Assembly (NCBI GenBank): GCA_019925095.2
Contig: CM034402.1
Coordinates: forward strand, 5,839,501 to 5,903,500
Length of the DNA: 64,000 nt
From: Dendrolimus kikuchii
Taxonomy: Eukaryota > Arthropoda > Insecta > Lepidoptera > Lasiocampidae
Direction of reading: 5' to 3'
This document shows positions 46,960 through 57,218 of the stretch, piece by piece. Below the pieces are notes generated by a model. It searched no databases. It was not told the DNA's origin and saw only the letters and a list, made by a program, of their open reading frames with translations. The translations under genes were made by a program, and so were the position numbers. Each line of letters begins with the position of its first letter. Within the stretch, counting starts at the first letter, position 1.

Positions 46960-47393
46960 TATATATGTTATAGTCAAAGGTCGATATGCAGTCTTTTCCC
47001 GGAATGATTGGTTTATCCTAGGTTTGATTAGGGCCATTCGACAAAACCCGAAATAATTTCCAATTTCGGCCTTTGAGTAAAGTATTTTCAGTCAAACTTA
47101 GATGTACCTAACTTTTTAGTCAAACGTCGGATGGAAAATAATCTGTTTCCGGCTTTACCTTGTTAATCCTAGAAGCGACTAAGGCAGACTCGGTAAAACG
47201 TCGATACGTGCCACTTGTTATATATTTAATGACTGTATAAATTAGACTCTCCTAGGTTAGACAAAAATTCGTTAGTCAAAAGCAGAAAAACGTCATTTCG
47301 TTGGACGTTGACTGAGACTTTATGTCAGACCTGAGATTTGACTAGTCAAACCTAGGAGCGCCAGAGCTTCGATGTTTGACTATAACATATATA
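46960..47393. mobile_element. 434-bp MITE
   Basis: TATATATGTTATAGTCAAA at the left is exactly inverted at the right. Further short inverted blocks around 'cctaggtttga' lie inside. The terminal TATATA may include the target duplication. Confidence 0.6.
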
Positions 47394-47424
47394 CAATTCT
47401 AAGGTTAATTCTTTCTCACTGTAC

Positions 47425-47590
47425 TCCTGCTAACCCCTAGACCAATTTTGATGATTTTTTGTGTGTGTGTTTGAGTGGGTTGTTTAGATAGTTTAGATTC
47501 ACAATTGGAACCGGTAGGTGGCGTTAGAATCGGGTCCTAGAATTTTATTTTTTCAGGGCAGGACAATGTTTACGGGAACCGCAACAATTT
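47425..47590 (-). repeat. Repeat Q, copy 3
   Basis: Contains 'attggaaccggtaggtggcg' and the 'caggacaatgtttacgggaa' end. Confidence 0.55.
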
Positions 47591-48213
47591 GCGAAAGTGG
47601 TAGTTTTAACCCCGCCATTCATATCGGTATGCCAGTTGTGTAAGATTTCTATTGGGATGGTTTCATTTAGCACAAAATAATTCACACCATAAATCGTTTC
47701 AAATAACATATAATTTACATCGAAAATGTAACAAAATTAAGTATAATTCTTTAATGACTAGACAGTACACATAAAGGTCTGAATGATTGCATTGATAATT
47801 TATAGTATTATTGCTAACTTTAACTTAACAATTTTTTAAATTATATCTGTACTTACATTTTAAAACAACGAAAAATTAACATATGTCATATCCTACAGTT
47901 AATATATTAAATACAATTAATAAATATATTTATTTGTTTTTATTATTTAGAAATATCAAGATGGCAACCCTAAATTAGTTATGAAATACTATATGAAAAA
48001 GTATGTCTAACATATAAAACAATTGTAAATGAGATTGAGACACAATATTCATTAATAAATATCAGCCAAGTGCGTGTCGGACCATGCTCATTGAAAGGTT
48101 TTACAGAGGCGACGAACATTCACAGTTTTTGTCATTTATGTAAGCAACCTTACAAAAGCACTTAATTAATACGCCATACCTCAAAAATTTAAGTAATTAA
48201 TGGTTTTTCTCAG
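47591..48213. other. No gene recognised
   Basis: AT-rich. 48059-48085 ('tcagccaagtgcgtgtcgga') is a phrase I associate with a dispersed lepidopteran repeat; there is no second copy here. Confidence 0.35.
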
Positions 48214-48292
48214 GTGATCAGAGAGATGGTTACTTCGTCGGACAACGGCTCAAGCGATCGAGCAAGGTAATATAGCCAGCCTTTTGGTAACC
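48214..48292 (+). pseudogene. Nuclease-like retroelement C-terminus, relic 5
   Basis: Reads GDQRDGYFVGQRL and, after a frameshift, AIEQGNIASLLVT. This matches the DQKxGSYFxQRIxxAIQxGNxASLL end of relics 2 and 4. Confidence 0.55.
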
Positions 48293-48429
48293 TTTCCTAT
48301 TGACTTCGATGACCTAGGCTCAGTACTGAACTGATAGTCATATGGCATTATCAATTTACATCTATAGTAATGATATAAGCAGGAAAGATATGTATTTTTG
48401 TATGTTTGCAACGAATAAATTCAAACATT

Positions 48430-48716
48430 ACTGGACCGATTTCAAAAATTATTTTACCATTCGACTGCTACTTTATCCCTGAATTATATAAGCTATATAA
48501 AATTAGGGATCCTTACTAAAACTCTAATAATGTAACCCATCAATCTAAATAAAATACTTGGCGCTAGAATCGGGTTCTACGTTTTTTAAATTTTATGTGT
48601 GTGAGTGAGTCTCGGAGTGGTTTAGATTTACAATTAGACCCGGTAGGCGGCGCTGGAATCGGGTTCTAGATTTTTATTTTTTTAGGCCAGGACAACGTCT
48701 GCCGAGACCACTAGTA
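48430..48716 (-). repeat. Repeat Q, copy 4
   Basis: Two 'ggcgctggaatcgggttcta' blocks and the 'ggacaacgtctgccgagacc' end. Confidence 0.55.
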
Positions 48717-48747
48717 ATTAATCTACCAGAATCTGTTATTGATAAAT

Positions 48748-48975
48748 AATGACGGCCTATGTGGTTGAGCGGGCTATGTCTTAGCCGGCCGAACTCGCTG
48801 GAACGCAGAGGCTTCAGGTTCGATTCCTGGCATGGTAAATTTCGGAAACGAATCTTCCATTATTTACTGTGGTCTGGGTGTCTGGGATCGGTCTCAGAGT
48901 GCTCCGTTGTATATTATCCATAACACAAGCTTAACTTGGGATATATAATGCGTATGTTTGTCTGTCGATTACTAT
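48748..48975 (+). mobile_element. tRNA-derived SINE
   Basis: TGGTTGAGCGG fits an RNA polymerase III A box and GGTTCGATTCC a B box, at the normal spacing. A non-tRNA body and an AT-rich end follow. The stems do not close into a full tRNA, so this is a SINE head. It resembles lepidopteran SINEs that begin 'gacggcct'. Confidence 0.65.
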
Positions 48976-49169
48976 TATTAGTTTCAAATTAATACAATTA
49001 TATAATAAATACAAATATTAGTGATGTCTCTTTTATCCACATCTGCTTCATGAATCCTAGAAATACTCATTGATAAAAAAAAAAATTAACAGTCCATAAT
49101 TGTCCCACTGCTGGGTCCGGGCTTCAGATTACTAAGCAGAACGGAGAGTATACTCGTCAACCACCCCCA

Positions 49170-49291
49170 AATGGCCGTTTACTTTATCTTGCCATCGGTT
49201 AAATTTTGACATTATTTGTATGGAACTTTTGTCAAATTTTAACTGATAGTAAAACATATGAACGATCGGTAAGGTATACGAACCGGCCATT
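49170..49291. mobile_element. 122-bp hairpin MITE
   Basis: AATGGCCG at the left and CGGCCATT at the right. Most of the element is one imperfect inverted repeat with 'ggttaaattttgacatt' in the arms. Related to 6195-6345. Confidence 0.6.
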
Positions 49292-49767
49292 AATGGATTA
49301 TAGGTACAATACAATATAAGTTGAGTTTTCTCCATTATACTAATTTATGCAAATAAAATGTCATTAATTAATTGAAAGTATTTTTTAACTTAGCAGGGTG
49401 ATTTTTTCAAAATTTTCGTTTCATATCTTTCATCAATCATCAATATCGATCTGTTCTTTTTTTCGTAATTGAAAAATTGGAAAAAAAATTTCGTCATTGT
49501 GTAAGCGACTATTTCGCCAACTATTAACCTAAATAAAAATACACTATGAGTTTTAAAAATATACATAATGATACCCGACATGCCTATGTATTGAAATCTA
49601 AAAAAAATCAACCCACAATTATATGTATGGCGGCCACTACCAATATTTAAATTATATATACTTTAGTTTATTTCATTCATATAAACCTAATAGTACTAAA
49701 AAATGCAAGGACAGAATTATAAACAGGTTTGACAATTTTATTGTGAAACCCTAAAAACCCGCATATA
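49292..49767. other. No gene recognised
   Basis: AT-rich DNA downstream of gene B. Confidence 0.35.
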
Positions 49768-49773
49768 TTTATT
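49768..49773 (-). promoter_or_regulatory. Candidate poly(A) signal of gene B
   Basis: AATAAA on the minus strand about 26 bp beyond the gene B stop. Confidence 0.45.
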
Positions 49774-49798
49774 ATTCTTATCACTTAAGATTTTCCTG

Positions 49799-51976
49799 TT
49801 ACGCTATATTATCTAAGCGACCTTCATTTCTTGACGACGAAATCAGTTGGGGCAAATCATCATTTCCTCCATCATATAAAGTTTGGAACTCTATGCTTTT
49901 ACCAGATGCACATAAAAACCATACACCAGTCCCAATTAAAACTACACCAACAACTGATCCTAATGAAATCATCACTATCGTAAAAGGAGTAAAAAATCCG
50001 TCTTCTTCTGATTCTTCAGTACCGGGGGGAGGAACTACAGTCGTTGATTCCATCTCAGTTGTCGATTCTGGCGAAGTTTCTGTTATTGTTGATTCTAATG
50101 TAGTTAAATCTGAGGAAGTTGACTGTATTGTAGTGTCTTCCATTGTAGTTAATTCTGGCATAACTGTTGTTGTTGAATAAGTTGTTGGTTGTGAAGTTAC
50201 TGTTGTTTCTATAATAGATATTGTAGTGTTGGTAGTAATTTCCAAATCCGGTTCAGTGGTATCATTTGTAGTGCTGGGAGTAGTAGTTTCGCTAACTGAA
50301 GGAAACGGTATTGTAACAGTAGTACTTGGAGTTGTAGTTTCACTGACTGAAGGGAACGGTATTGTAACAGTAGTACTCGGAGTTGTGGTTTCACTAACCG
50401 AAGGAAACGGTATTGTAACAGTAGTACTCGGAGTTGTGGTTTCACTGACTGAAGGAAATGGTATCGTAACAGTAGTACTCGGAGTTGTAGTTTCACTGAC
50501 TGAAGGAAACGGTATTGTAACAGTAGTACTCGGAGTTGTAGTTTCACTCACCGAAGGAATCGGTATTGTGACAGTAGTACTGGGAGTTGTGGTTTCACTG
50601 ACTGAAGGAAATGGTATTGTAACAGTAGTACTCGGAGTTGTAGTTTCACTCACCGAAGGAATCGGTATTGTGACAGTAGTACTGGGAGTTGTGGTTTCAC
50701 TGACTGAAGGAAATGGTATTGTAACAGTAGTACTTGGAGTTGTAGTTTCACTCACCGAAGGAAACGGTATTGTGACAGTAGTACTGGGAGTAGTAGTTTC
50801 GCTAACTGAAGGAAACGGTATTGTAACAGTAGTACTTGGAGTTGTAGTTTCACTGACTGAAGGTAACGGTATTGTAACAGTAGTACTTGGAGTTGTAGTT
50901 TCACTGACTGAAGGAAACGGTATTGTAACAGTAGTACTCGGAGTTGTGGTTTCACTAACCGAAGGAAACGGTATTGTAACAGTAGTACTCGGAGTTGAGG
51001 TTTCACTGACTGAAGGAAATGGTATCGTAACAGTAGTACTCGGAGTTGTAGTTTCACTGACTGAAGGAAACGGTATTGTAACAGTAGTATTCGGAGTTGT
51101 AGTTTCGCTCACTGAGGGAAGCGGTATTGTGACAGTAGTACTGGGAGTAGTAGTTTCACTGACTGAAGGAAACGGTATTGTAACAGTAGTACTCGAAGTT
51201 GTAGTTTCACTCACTGAGGGAAATGGTATTGTGACGGTGGTGCTAGAGGTTGTAGTTTCGCTTACTGAGGGAAACGGTATTGTGATAGTAGTACTAGAAG
51301 TAGTAGTTTCACTCACCGAAGGGAACGGTATTGTGATAGTAGTACTTGGAGTAGTAGTTTCACTGACAGAAGGAAATGGTATTGTAATGGTGGTGCTAGG
51401 GGTTGTTGTTTCACTCACCGAGGGAAACGGTATTGTGACAGTAGTACTTGTAGTAGTAGTTTCATTGACAGAAGGAAATGGTATTGTGACGGTGGTGCTT
51501 GGGGTTGTAGTTTCACTCACTGAGGGAAACGGTAGTGTGACAGTAGTGCTGGCAGTAGTAGTTTCACTGATAGAAGGAAATGGTATTGTGACAGTTGTAC
51601 TAGGAGTTGTAGTTTCACTCACTGCGGGAAGTGGTATAGTGACAGTAGTACTAGAAGTAGTAGTTTCACTGACAGAAGGTAATGGTGTTGTGACGGTAGG
51701 ACTGAAAGTAGTGGTTTCACTGACAGAAGGAAATGGTGTAGTGGCAGTGGAATTTATAGCAACTGTTTCAATAATTGACAGTAGTGTAATGGTTACAGGG
51801 TCAGTGTTAGAAGAGTCGTCATTGTTCAATTTGAAATTAACCACAAAACCAGTTTTAAAACTTGAGGTCGTCTTATTGCTAAGGTTTAATTCGAGATTTG
51901 ACCGGAATATTTGTTGATATTTGCTTGAATTGTGGAATATCTTGGATGACGGGGAGTGAATACCCAAGAACAGGGC
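49799..51976 (-). CDS. Gene B exon 2: Thr-rich mucin-like membrane protein
   Basis: Second coding exon, 725 codons plus stop, starting at acceptor TAATTTCAG|GCC in phase 0. Joined to exon 1 it gives about 857 residues. The first ~70 residues close the extracellular domain and include several Asn-x-Ser/Thr sites (for example HNSSK, LSNKT). Then come about 29 copies of a 17-residue unit, consensus SETTTPSTTVTIPFPSV, and a Thr/Ser/Glu stalk. The single helix (FTIVMISLGSVVGVVLIGTG, ~797-821) is followed by a 36-residue tail ending RLDNIA. FFTPFTIVM just before and in the helix matches FWTPLTISM in gene A. The array should be heavily O-glycosylated. Its role is unknown; an epithelial surface mucin is the simplest guess. 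Confidence 0.8.
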   Translation of the reverse strand, partial: ALFLGIHSPSSKIFHNSSKYQQIFRSNLELNLSNKTTSSFKTGFVVNFKLNNDDSSNTDPVTITLLSIIETVAINSTATTPFPSVSETTTFSPTVTTPLPSVSETTTSSTTVTIPLPAVSETTTPSTTVTIPFPSISETTTASTTVTLPFPSVSETTTPSTTVTIPFPSVNETTTTSTTVTIPFPSVSETTTPSTTITIPFPSVSETTTPSTTITIPFPSVSETTTSSTTITIPFPSVSETTTSSTTVTIPFPSVSETTTSSTTVTIPFPSVSETTTPSTTVTIPLPSVSETTTPNTTVTIPFPSVSETTTPSTTVTIPFPSVSETSTPSTTVTIPFPSVSETTTPSTTVTIPFPSVSETTTPSTTVTIPLPSVSETTTPSTTVTIPFPSVSETTTPSTTVTIPFPSVSETTTPSTTVTIPFPSVSETTTPSTTVTIPIPSVSETTTPSTTVTIPFPSVSETTTPSTTVTIPIPSVSETTTPSTTVTIPFPSVSETTTPSTTVTIPFPSVSETTTPSTTVTIPFPSVSETTTPSTTVTIPFPSVSETTTPSTTVTIPFPSVSETTTPSTTNDTTEPDLEITTNTTISIIETTVTSQPTTYSTTTVMPELTTMEDTTIQSTSSDLTTLESTITETSPESTTEMESTTVVPPPGTEESEEDGFFTPFTIVMISLGSVVGVVLIGTGVWFLCASGKSIEFQTLYDGGNDDLPQLISSSRNEGRLDNIA
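50255..51760 (-). repeat. 51-bp coding tandem array in gene B
   Basis: About 29 units in register with the 17-residue protein repeat. Units at the 3' side of the gene are nearly uniform, those at the 5' side more varied (NETTTTSTTV, SETTTFSPTV), which suggests recent amplification at the 3' end. Confidence 0.9.
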
Positions 51977-52894
51977 CTGAAATTAGAAACAAGTACAACA
52001 TTATAATCCATTATGTCAAATCGAAAATGTTTCTAAAACTAAATCTACATTTTGGAACTGGAATGTTATTTTAAAACACACCGCTTCTGTCATTAAACAT
52101 AAATATTTTAGTTTTAACTTTTGTCTTTACGTAAACCAGATTTTTCTCCGGTTGCATGTGCTTTAGATTTACTTTCCACAGAATCTTGTTTGGATATAGA
52201 ATACCTTTGTTAAGAGAATCTATATAGGTATGCCAGAATTAATGTCATTGAAAATAATAATATTACGGGGCTTGCGTAGAAGATCCGTACAATTTTTAAG
52301 AAACGGTCTAATTTTTTAGGATAATAAGTATCCTTTGTCTATAGTCATCATCAAAAGATCATTATGTATCATTTATTTCTTAAATTAACTATCAGTTTGT
52401 TCTCAAATCCACCAAGAAGTATAGCGATAGCTTATAGTGATAGCTTAGTGGTCAATGCAGTTGTTTAGTTATTTGTGTGAGTAGAATCTGAGGGAAGATT
52501 CATATCCAACGGCTTAGGAAGGTCAATCACCTGATTGATGATTGGTGATTGTAAAACGATGTGTTACAATCACCAAGTGTTGCCGTAGAATAAAAACAGC
52601 TTGAGATAACCTGCACATAGAGATTACCGACGTGTAAAATGTATATCATTTGATCGCTGTAAGATATCGAATGCAACATAAATATATAGAAATGAAACAT
52701 AAAAATATGAAAATTAAAATTCTTGTTTTGATGCCTAAAATTTTCTATGAAATCTATTGAGTCGTTTGATTTCAAAAATTGTCTATAATGATTAGGTATA
52801 TTATATAAGTTGTAACTTAAATAATGGCATTTTTGGAAATAACCCACAGACACTTCAATTTTATTTATTGGTATAGATGACATTTGTTACTTAC
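51977..52894 (-). other. Intron of gene B, 918 bp
   Basis: GTAAGT donor and TTTCAG acceptor, phase 0. No repeat or coding feature recognised inside. Confidence 0.7.
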
Positions 52895-53290
52895 GTATGC
52901 ATGTCCGTGTTTTTTTCTTAGCTCAATATCAATAGTTTTAGGTCCATTAAAATAGTTTCCTCCTTGCAAAGAAGCTGTCCCAATAATATTTTCTTCAAAC
53001 GCATCATATACTAATATTATCAATACATCTTCTTTTGAACTCGACTCAATATTAACATCGACAGTAAGAATTCCATTATCTAAATCGAATATCTCTGTAG
53101 ATTTACATATATATGTTGCATTTGTATCTAACTCACTGATAGTTCTTCCTGAATCATTTGCTAATTTCCACTTTGTTAAATTATTGCAAGCTCTTGATTC
53201 ATGATTTATTATAACATGAGAGTCAACTAAATTGTAACAAACTTGACACAGTAAAAGAGAAACATGTATTATGAATATTGTTTTGAACAT
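52895..53290 (-). CDS. Gene B exon 1: signal peptide and extracellular domain
   Basis: 132 codons from the ATG at 53290 to donor TAC|GTAAGT. MFKTIFIIHVSLLLCQVC is a signal peptide, with cleavage probably near residue 20-24. Cys 35 and 62 correspond to Cys 41 and 76 of gene A. Shared positions include C-x-S, GILTVDVNIES (A: GILEVNIYMDS), NIIGTASL (A: AVVGTISN) and the phase-0 splice after Tyr. Sequence identity is low, so the duplication is old or the domain evolves fast. The fold is uncertain. Confidence 0.75.
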
Positions 53291-53418
53291 TTTATGTATA
53301 AACTAAACACACTACTGTGTTGAAATCTATCATCAAATTAATTAAGTGATATGTTTATCATAATTAAAATTAAATAAGATAAAGATTAAACGCAACGTGT
53401 CTATTTAACAGAAGCATA

Positions 53419-53424
53419 TTTATA
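53419..53424 (-). promoter_or_regulatory. TATA-like box, gene B
   Basis: TATAAATA on the minus strand about 129 bp before the ATG. GATA-type motifs (CTTATC in 'ctttatcttattt' and ATGATAAACA) lie between it and the start codon. Confidence 0.35.
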
Positions 53425-53884
53425 AATAAAACAAGTATTTGATTTTGGTTTTGTTCATTTAATTTTCCAGTTCATAAAATGTCAGAAAGAAGTAACCAAA
53501 TTATATAGGTAGACATTTGTGTTTTGCTGTTAGGTTCGGGCATCCCCATTTTGAGAGATTGGATAGTTTACATGCCTTGTCGAAGGCGGAGTGTCGGGTT
53601 GCACATATAAGTAATATCGATGTACATTATTGGTTTCCTCGTCGTGATTTTCTGTATGGAGGTAACAAACTTGTTAATTACAATAATGTGCTTATTAGGT
53701 CAGAAAACTGCTTAAGCGTTACATACACTCTCTATGGTTAAGATTTGAATCCACGCACTTTAAATAGGACCTATTGTACTGTTACTACTTGGGAACCATT
53801 TGTGTATAAAATTTTGTTCTATGTATATTTCTTTTATTTAAAGGATATTTCACATATTTTCAAAGTTATTTCAAAATAGTATTG
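53425..53884. other. Upstream of gene B, no gene recognised
   Basis: A 74-codon open frame at 53517-53741 has no recognisable domain and is probably chance or a transposon scrap. Confidence 0.35.
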
Positions 53885-54040
53885 TCTTCAGTTTTCGCGA
53901 CTAGAACACATAATAAAACTGAGTTTTAACGGTTTTAAGCGCGGTCTTATATTTGATTTTCATCTTTATTATTTCGACCTTTCAGCCGCTTTTCATAAAA
54001 TACCGCGCTCTAAATCGTTGAAACGTAGTTTTATTATATT
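53885..54040. repeat. Repeat P, copy 4, foldback form
   Basis: 'ttttaacggttttaagcgcg' at the left is inverted at the right as 'cgcgctctaaatcgttgaaa', so only two tails facing each other remain. Confidence 0.55.
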
Positions 54041-54299
54041 ATTTCAAAATATTTATTTTATTTCTTTAAAATTTCTAGTGGAAATTTAGATTAAAACTAT
54101 AATTGCCTAATGGTTTGAGACAAAGGAAATAAATTTTGTAAAATAGTAAATATGAAACAGAAGAGTGTGAGTGAGAATATATTGGTTCTTTATAAACAAG
54201 GTGACAAAGTTGATTTCTCTTTAATTCGTAAAACCTATGTTTTATAAAACTACAAACAAATTTCAACATTAATTATATTATGAAGATAAAAATATATAT
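54041..54299. other. No gene recognised
   Basis: AT-rich spacer. Confidence 0.3.
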
Positions 54300-54841
54300 T
54301 GTTACAACTTAGGCTCCGACAAAGACAAATTCCACGTACAGATATGTAAAAGCACATTTTATTACCTGTCGGCATTTGAACTGATTGTAATCCTTTTATG
54401 ATCGTCTTCTTTTGTTCACTTATTTATTGGCATACGTTTCTAGTTATTATGGAGAACAGCCTATTGTCCTATTGTACTCGTTTACGACCGCTCAGGAGCA
54501 TCATTAGCCATATGTTGCAGATTATAAGTACAAGCTAATTCTAGGAAATTATGTCGACGTTGCCGGGCGGGCACATTTGCATTTGTGAAGTATAAAACGA
54601 TGGCCTGATTGAGAGAGGGGGTCAGTTGAGCTACAACTACGATACAGGCGTGACGTGTATACTTTCGGGAATCTAATAGTGACGGACTTTGCACGTTTTA
54701 TTGAGTTACACCCTTCTGCATTACGTTTGATTAGTTGCGGTCGGTTATATTTGCACCTGTGTTATACGTGTTTGTATAGTTCTAATAAACTCTATAATAA
54801 TTCTAACGTAATTTTAATTCGAGTCCCGCAAACTCGTAACA
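54300..54841 (+). mobile_element. Solo LTR, copy 3 (most complete)
   Basis: Starts TGTTACAACT and ends ACTCGTAACA, flanked by ATAT at 54296-54299 and 54842-54845. Has a TATA-like box (gaagtataaaac) and an AATAAA (ctaataaactc) near the 3' end in the right order for an LTR read on the plus strand. Confidence 0.8.
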
Positions 54842-54867
54842 ATATGAATTAAAAATATGTTTTAGTC

Positions 54868-55225
54868 GCTCAACGGGCTATGGATCAAGCTATGTTGGGT
54901 GTTTATCTTATGGATAGAATTGGAAATGAGGATATCCATAAGAGAACCAAGGTAACCAACATAGCTCGCAAAATTAGCAAGTTTAAGTGGCAGGGGGCCG
55001 GCCACATCTGCCGCATGACCGATGGCTGATGGAACAGAAGAATCCTGGAGCGGATATCGCGTCTCGGTAGACATAGGGTCGAATGCCCTCCAGATTGATG
55101 GACTGACTCCTACGCACGGTCGCCGGTAAGCGCTGGGTGGGTATGTCGCAGGATAGGGATAAGTGACGCCGACTTGGGGAGGCCTACGTTCAGCAGTGGA
55201 CTGCGATTGGCTGACGACGATAAAC
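54868..55225 (+). pseudogene. RTE-type LINE relic, third family
   Basis: Translation reads AMDQAMLGVYLMDRIGNEDI, HKRTKVTNIARKISKFKWQG, AGHICRMTDG, then stops and a further LGRPTFSSGLRLADDDK. The AMLGVxLxDRIxNExI and KWQxAGHIxRxxDG motifs mark the C-terminus of a widespread RTE-type protein. Confidence 0.7.
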
Positions 55226-55254
55226 AAACTAGAAATAAATGTATCAATATGACA

Positions 55255-55940
55255 GTAGAATCAAAGATAGAGAGGGATGACACTTTATTGCACCGCAAAA
55301 TATACAATTACAAAATCCGACCATATTTACAATATTTTATAGGCAATAAAATAGGCGGCCTTATCGGTCAAAGCGATCTCTTCTAGGCAACCTAAATCAA
55401 AGAAATTTGAATCAGGCGATGAACTACATCGCCTGATTAAAATTACTTTGATGTGTAAGAAAAAGGCAATAGATACATCAAGATACACTCAAACTAATTT
55501 AAGAAATAAATATACAAATACATACATAGTCATATATATATCACATATACAATAATATATTTCAAAATTCATAAGTTATTATAATAAAATGTATTAGCAT
55601 GATTATATAGTCATGCTAACAAATAGCTGACTGGTTAAAAAAATGTGTGGAGAAACAATACTTTCTGAGTTAATTTCTAAATGTTGGTAAGTATTTGGAC
55701 TCTTTGAAAGTAAAAGGCAGCACATTCCAAAGTTTGATAGCCTGCACTATGAAAGAATTATCATAATAGGAGGAAGTGTGTGCAGGTGTCATTAGTTTTC
55801 GATACGTATCAGAGCGCAAATTGTGGGCAAAGGTATATGGAATATTTTAAAAATAAATATCCGTTTTCTGTCGGCAATTATGCTCAAAAAGATCTAATCA
55901 TTTCATTTGCGGCCACTGATATATGTATGCAGAAGCTATG
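55255..55940 (-). pseudogene. LINE relic: ORF2 C-terminus with its 3' UTR
   Basis: Minus-strand translation from ~55860 reads AHNLRSDTYRKLMTPAHTSS, YYDNSFIVQAIKLWNVLPFT and FKESKYLPTF, close to the relic at 30460. It is followed on the same strand by 'ttgcctagaagagatcgc', a hairpin, and 'gtgcaataaagtgtcatccc'. This ties the dispersed hairpin fragments at 4005, 15575, 57845 and 58680 to this LINE family. Confidence 0.65.
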
Positions 55941-56139
55941 ATATTTTTTGATAAACACTAAACACGAAAATGTAAGATATATATCAAGTCGTTACTATCT
56001 TGATTGAAATATAATTGATAATGTCGGCATTGTTAACACACTTCAAGTTCCTAACTAATATATTACCAGGGTTATGAATACTATCATACAAAAGTGTTGG
56101 TTTGGTTTAAGCGACAATTTGAATGAGAAAACACATTCA

Positions 56140-56345
56140 TCTTTATATATATAATTCTTCTGTACGTGTGTTGACAGTAAACTTTCCTAAACGGCTGGAC
56201 CAATTTGAATGAATTTTTTTGTGTGTGTTCAAGTGGATTCGACGATGGTTTAGATTCACAATTGGACCCGGTAGATGGCGCTGCAATCGGGTTCTAAATT
56301 TTATTTCTTCAGGGCAGAACAACGTCTGCCGGGACAGCTAGTTTA
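56140..56345 (-). repeat. Repeat Q, copy 5
   Basis: One 'ggacccggtagatggcgctg' block and the complete 'gtctgccgggacagctagt' end. Confidence 0.6.
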
Positions 56346-56384
56346 TTTATAATATTCGAAAATTCGAAACTTGTCGTGTCTGTA

Positions 56385-56880
56385 CATTGAAGCTATTTAA
56401 AAAATAACAACTGGAATAGACTATATAAACGATGGAGAACACGATGAATTTTTTTTCAGATTTCTTGTCTGTTTGTTCGGGATTTACGTAAAAACTACTA
56501 GGCCGGTTTCGATACGGTTATCGCTGATCAACAGCAAATTAGACTTAAAATCTGCGCTACTTGTAATCCCGGGATTTTTTCTGGGAATGGTTTAAAATGG
56601 CCATACTTAAAATAAAAACGAATTCCAAAGTGATTTTTTTCATTAATCGATAGCAAATTTTATGTAATAAAATGTGTGATACTTTTTATCCCGGGAATCC
56701 TGTAGGAATTATCCCGGGAGCGGTTTGTAGTTGTTCGGGTGCATAGAAATTAGATTATTACGACACAGTTTCACTTAGACGATAGTTTACATTCTTTTTT
56801 AAATGCTGTACTCCGTTGTGTCCCGGGAATCTTGCGAGAATTTCAGGTCAAGCGTGGAAGAAGTCGTAGGCATATCCTAA
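56385..56880 (-). repeat. Repeat S, copy 4
   Basis: On the minus strand three 'attcccgggat'-type blocks followed by 'accggcctagtagtttttac' and a long end resembling 59800-59860. Confidence 0.55.
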
Positions 56881-56922
56881 TTATATATAATTATACTTAA
56901 ATTTTATTCATTGTATAGGCAT

Positions 56923-57218
56923 CTTATCCGTGCAGGAACGGAGAAAGAATACAATTTCCTGTCGTAAGAGGCGACCAAACAACCCACAGCCAGGTGATAG
57001 GGCATTTGCCCGACTGGATGGCTACCACACCTGGTCTAAAGTATGTCGCCATAACAACCTTGAGTTGTGTTCCGGCATTAGTGACCAGGTTCCAGTCTCC
57101 CTTAAGAGAGCAGCAGCGCATTTGTAGCACCTTTGGTGTTGCATAGTCCATAGGCGATGGTAACCGCTTTCCATCAAGTGGGCTGTCTGCCTGTCTGCTG
57201 AACTCCTGCAATAAAAAA
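56923..57218 (+). repeat. SINE-like repeat X, copy 12 (nearly full)
   Basis: Plus orientation, from 'ttatccgtgcaggaacgg' to 'ctcctgcaataaaaaa'. A 15-bp deletion removes the 'gcggccgggcggcct' segment. Confidence 0.75.

Noticed and set aside
48748..48830. A tRNA gene
   Set aside because: A and B boxes fit, but the acceptor and other stems do not close and a SINE-like body follows.
50226..51917. A 563-codon plus-strand frame with a 17-residue period
   Set aside because: It is the antisense of the gene B 51-bp array. Open antisense frames are expected because the unit is a multiple of three without stops.
53517..53741. A 74-codon plus-strand frame upstream of gene B
   Set aside because: No domain, no repeats, no splice context; its length is within chance for this base composition.
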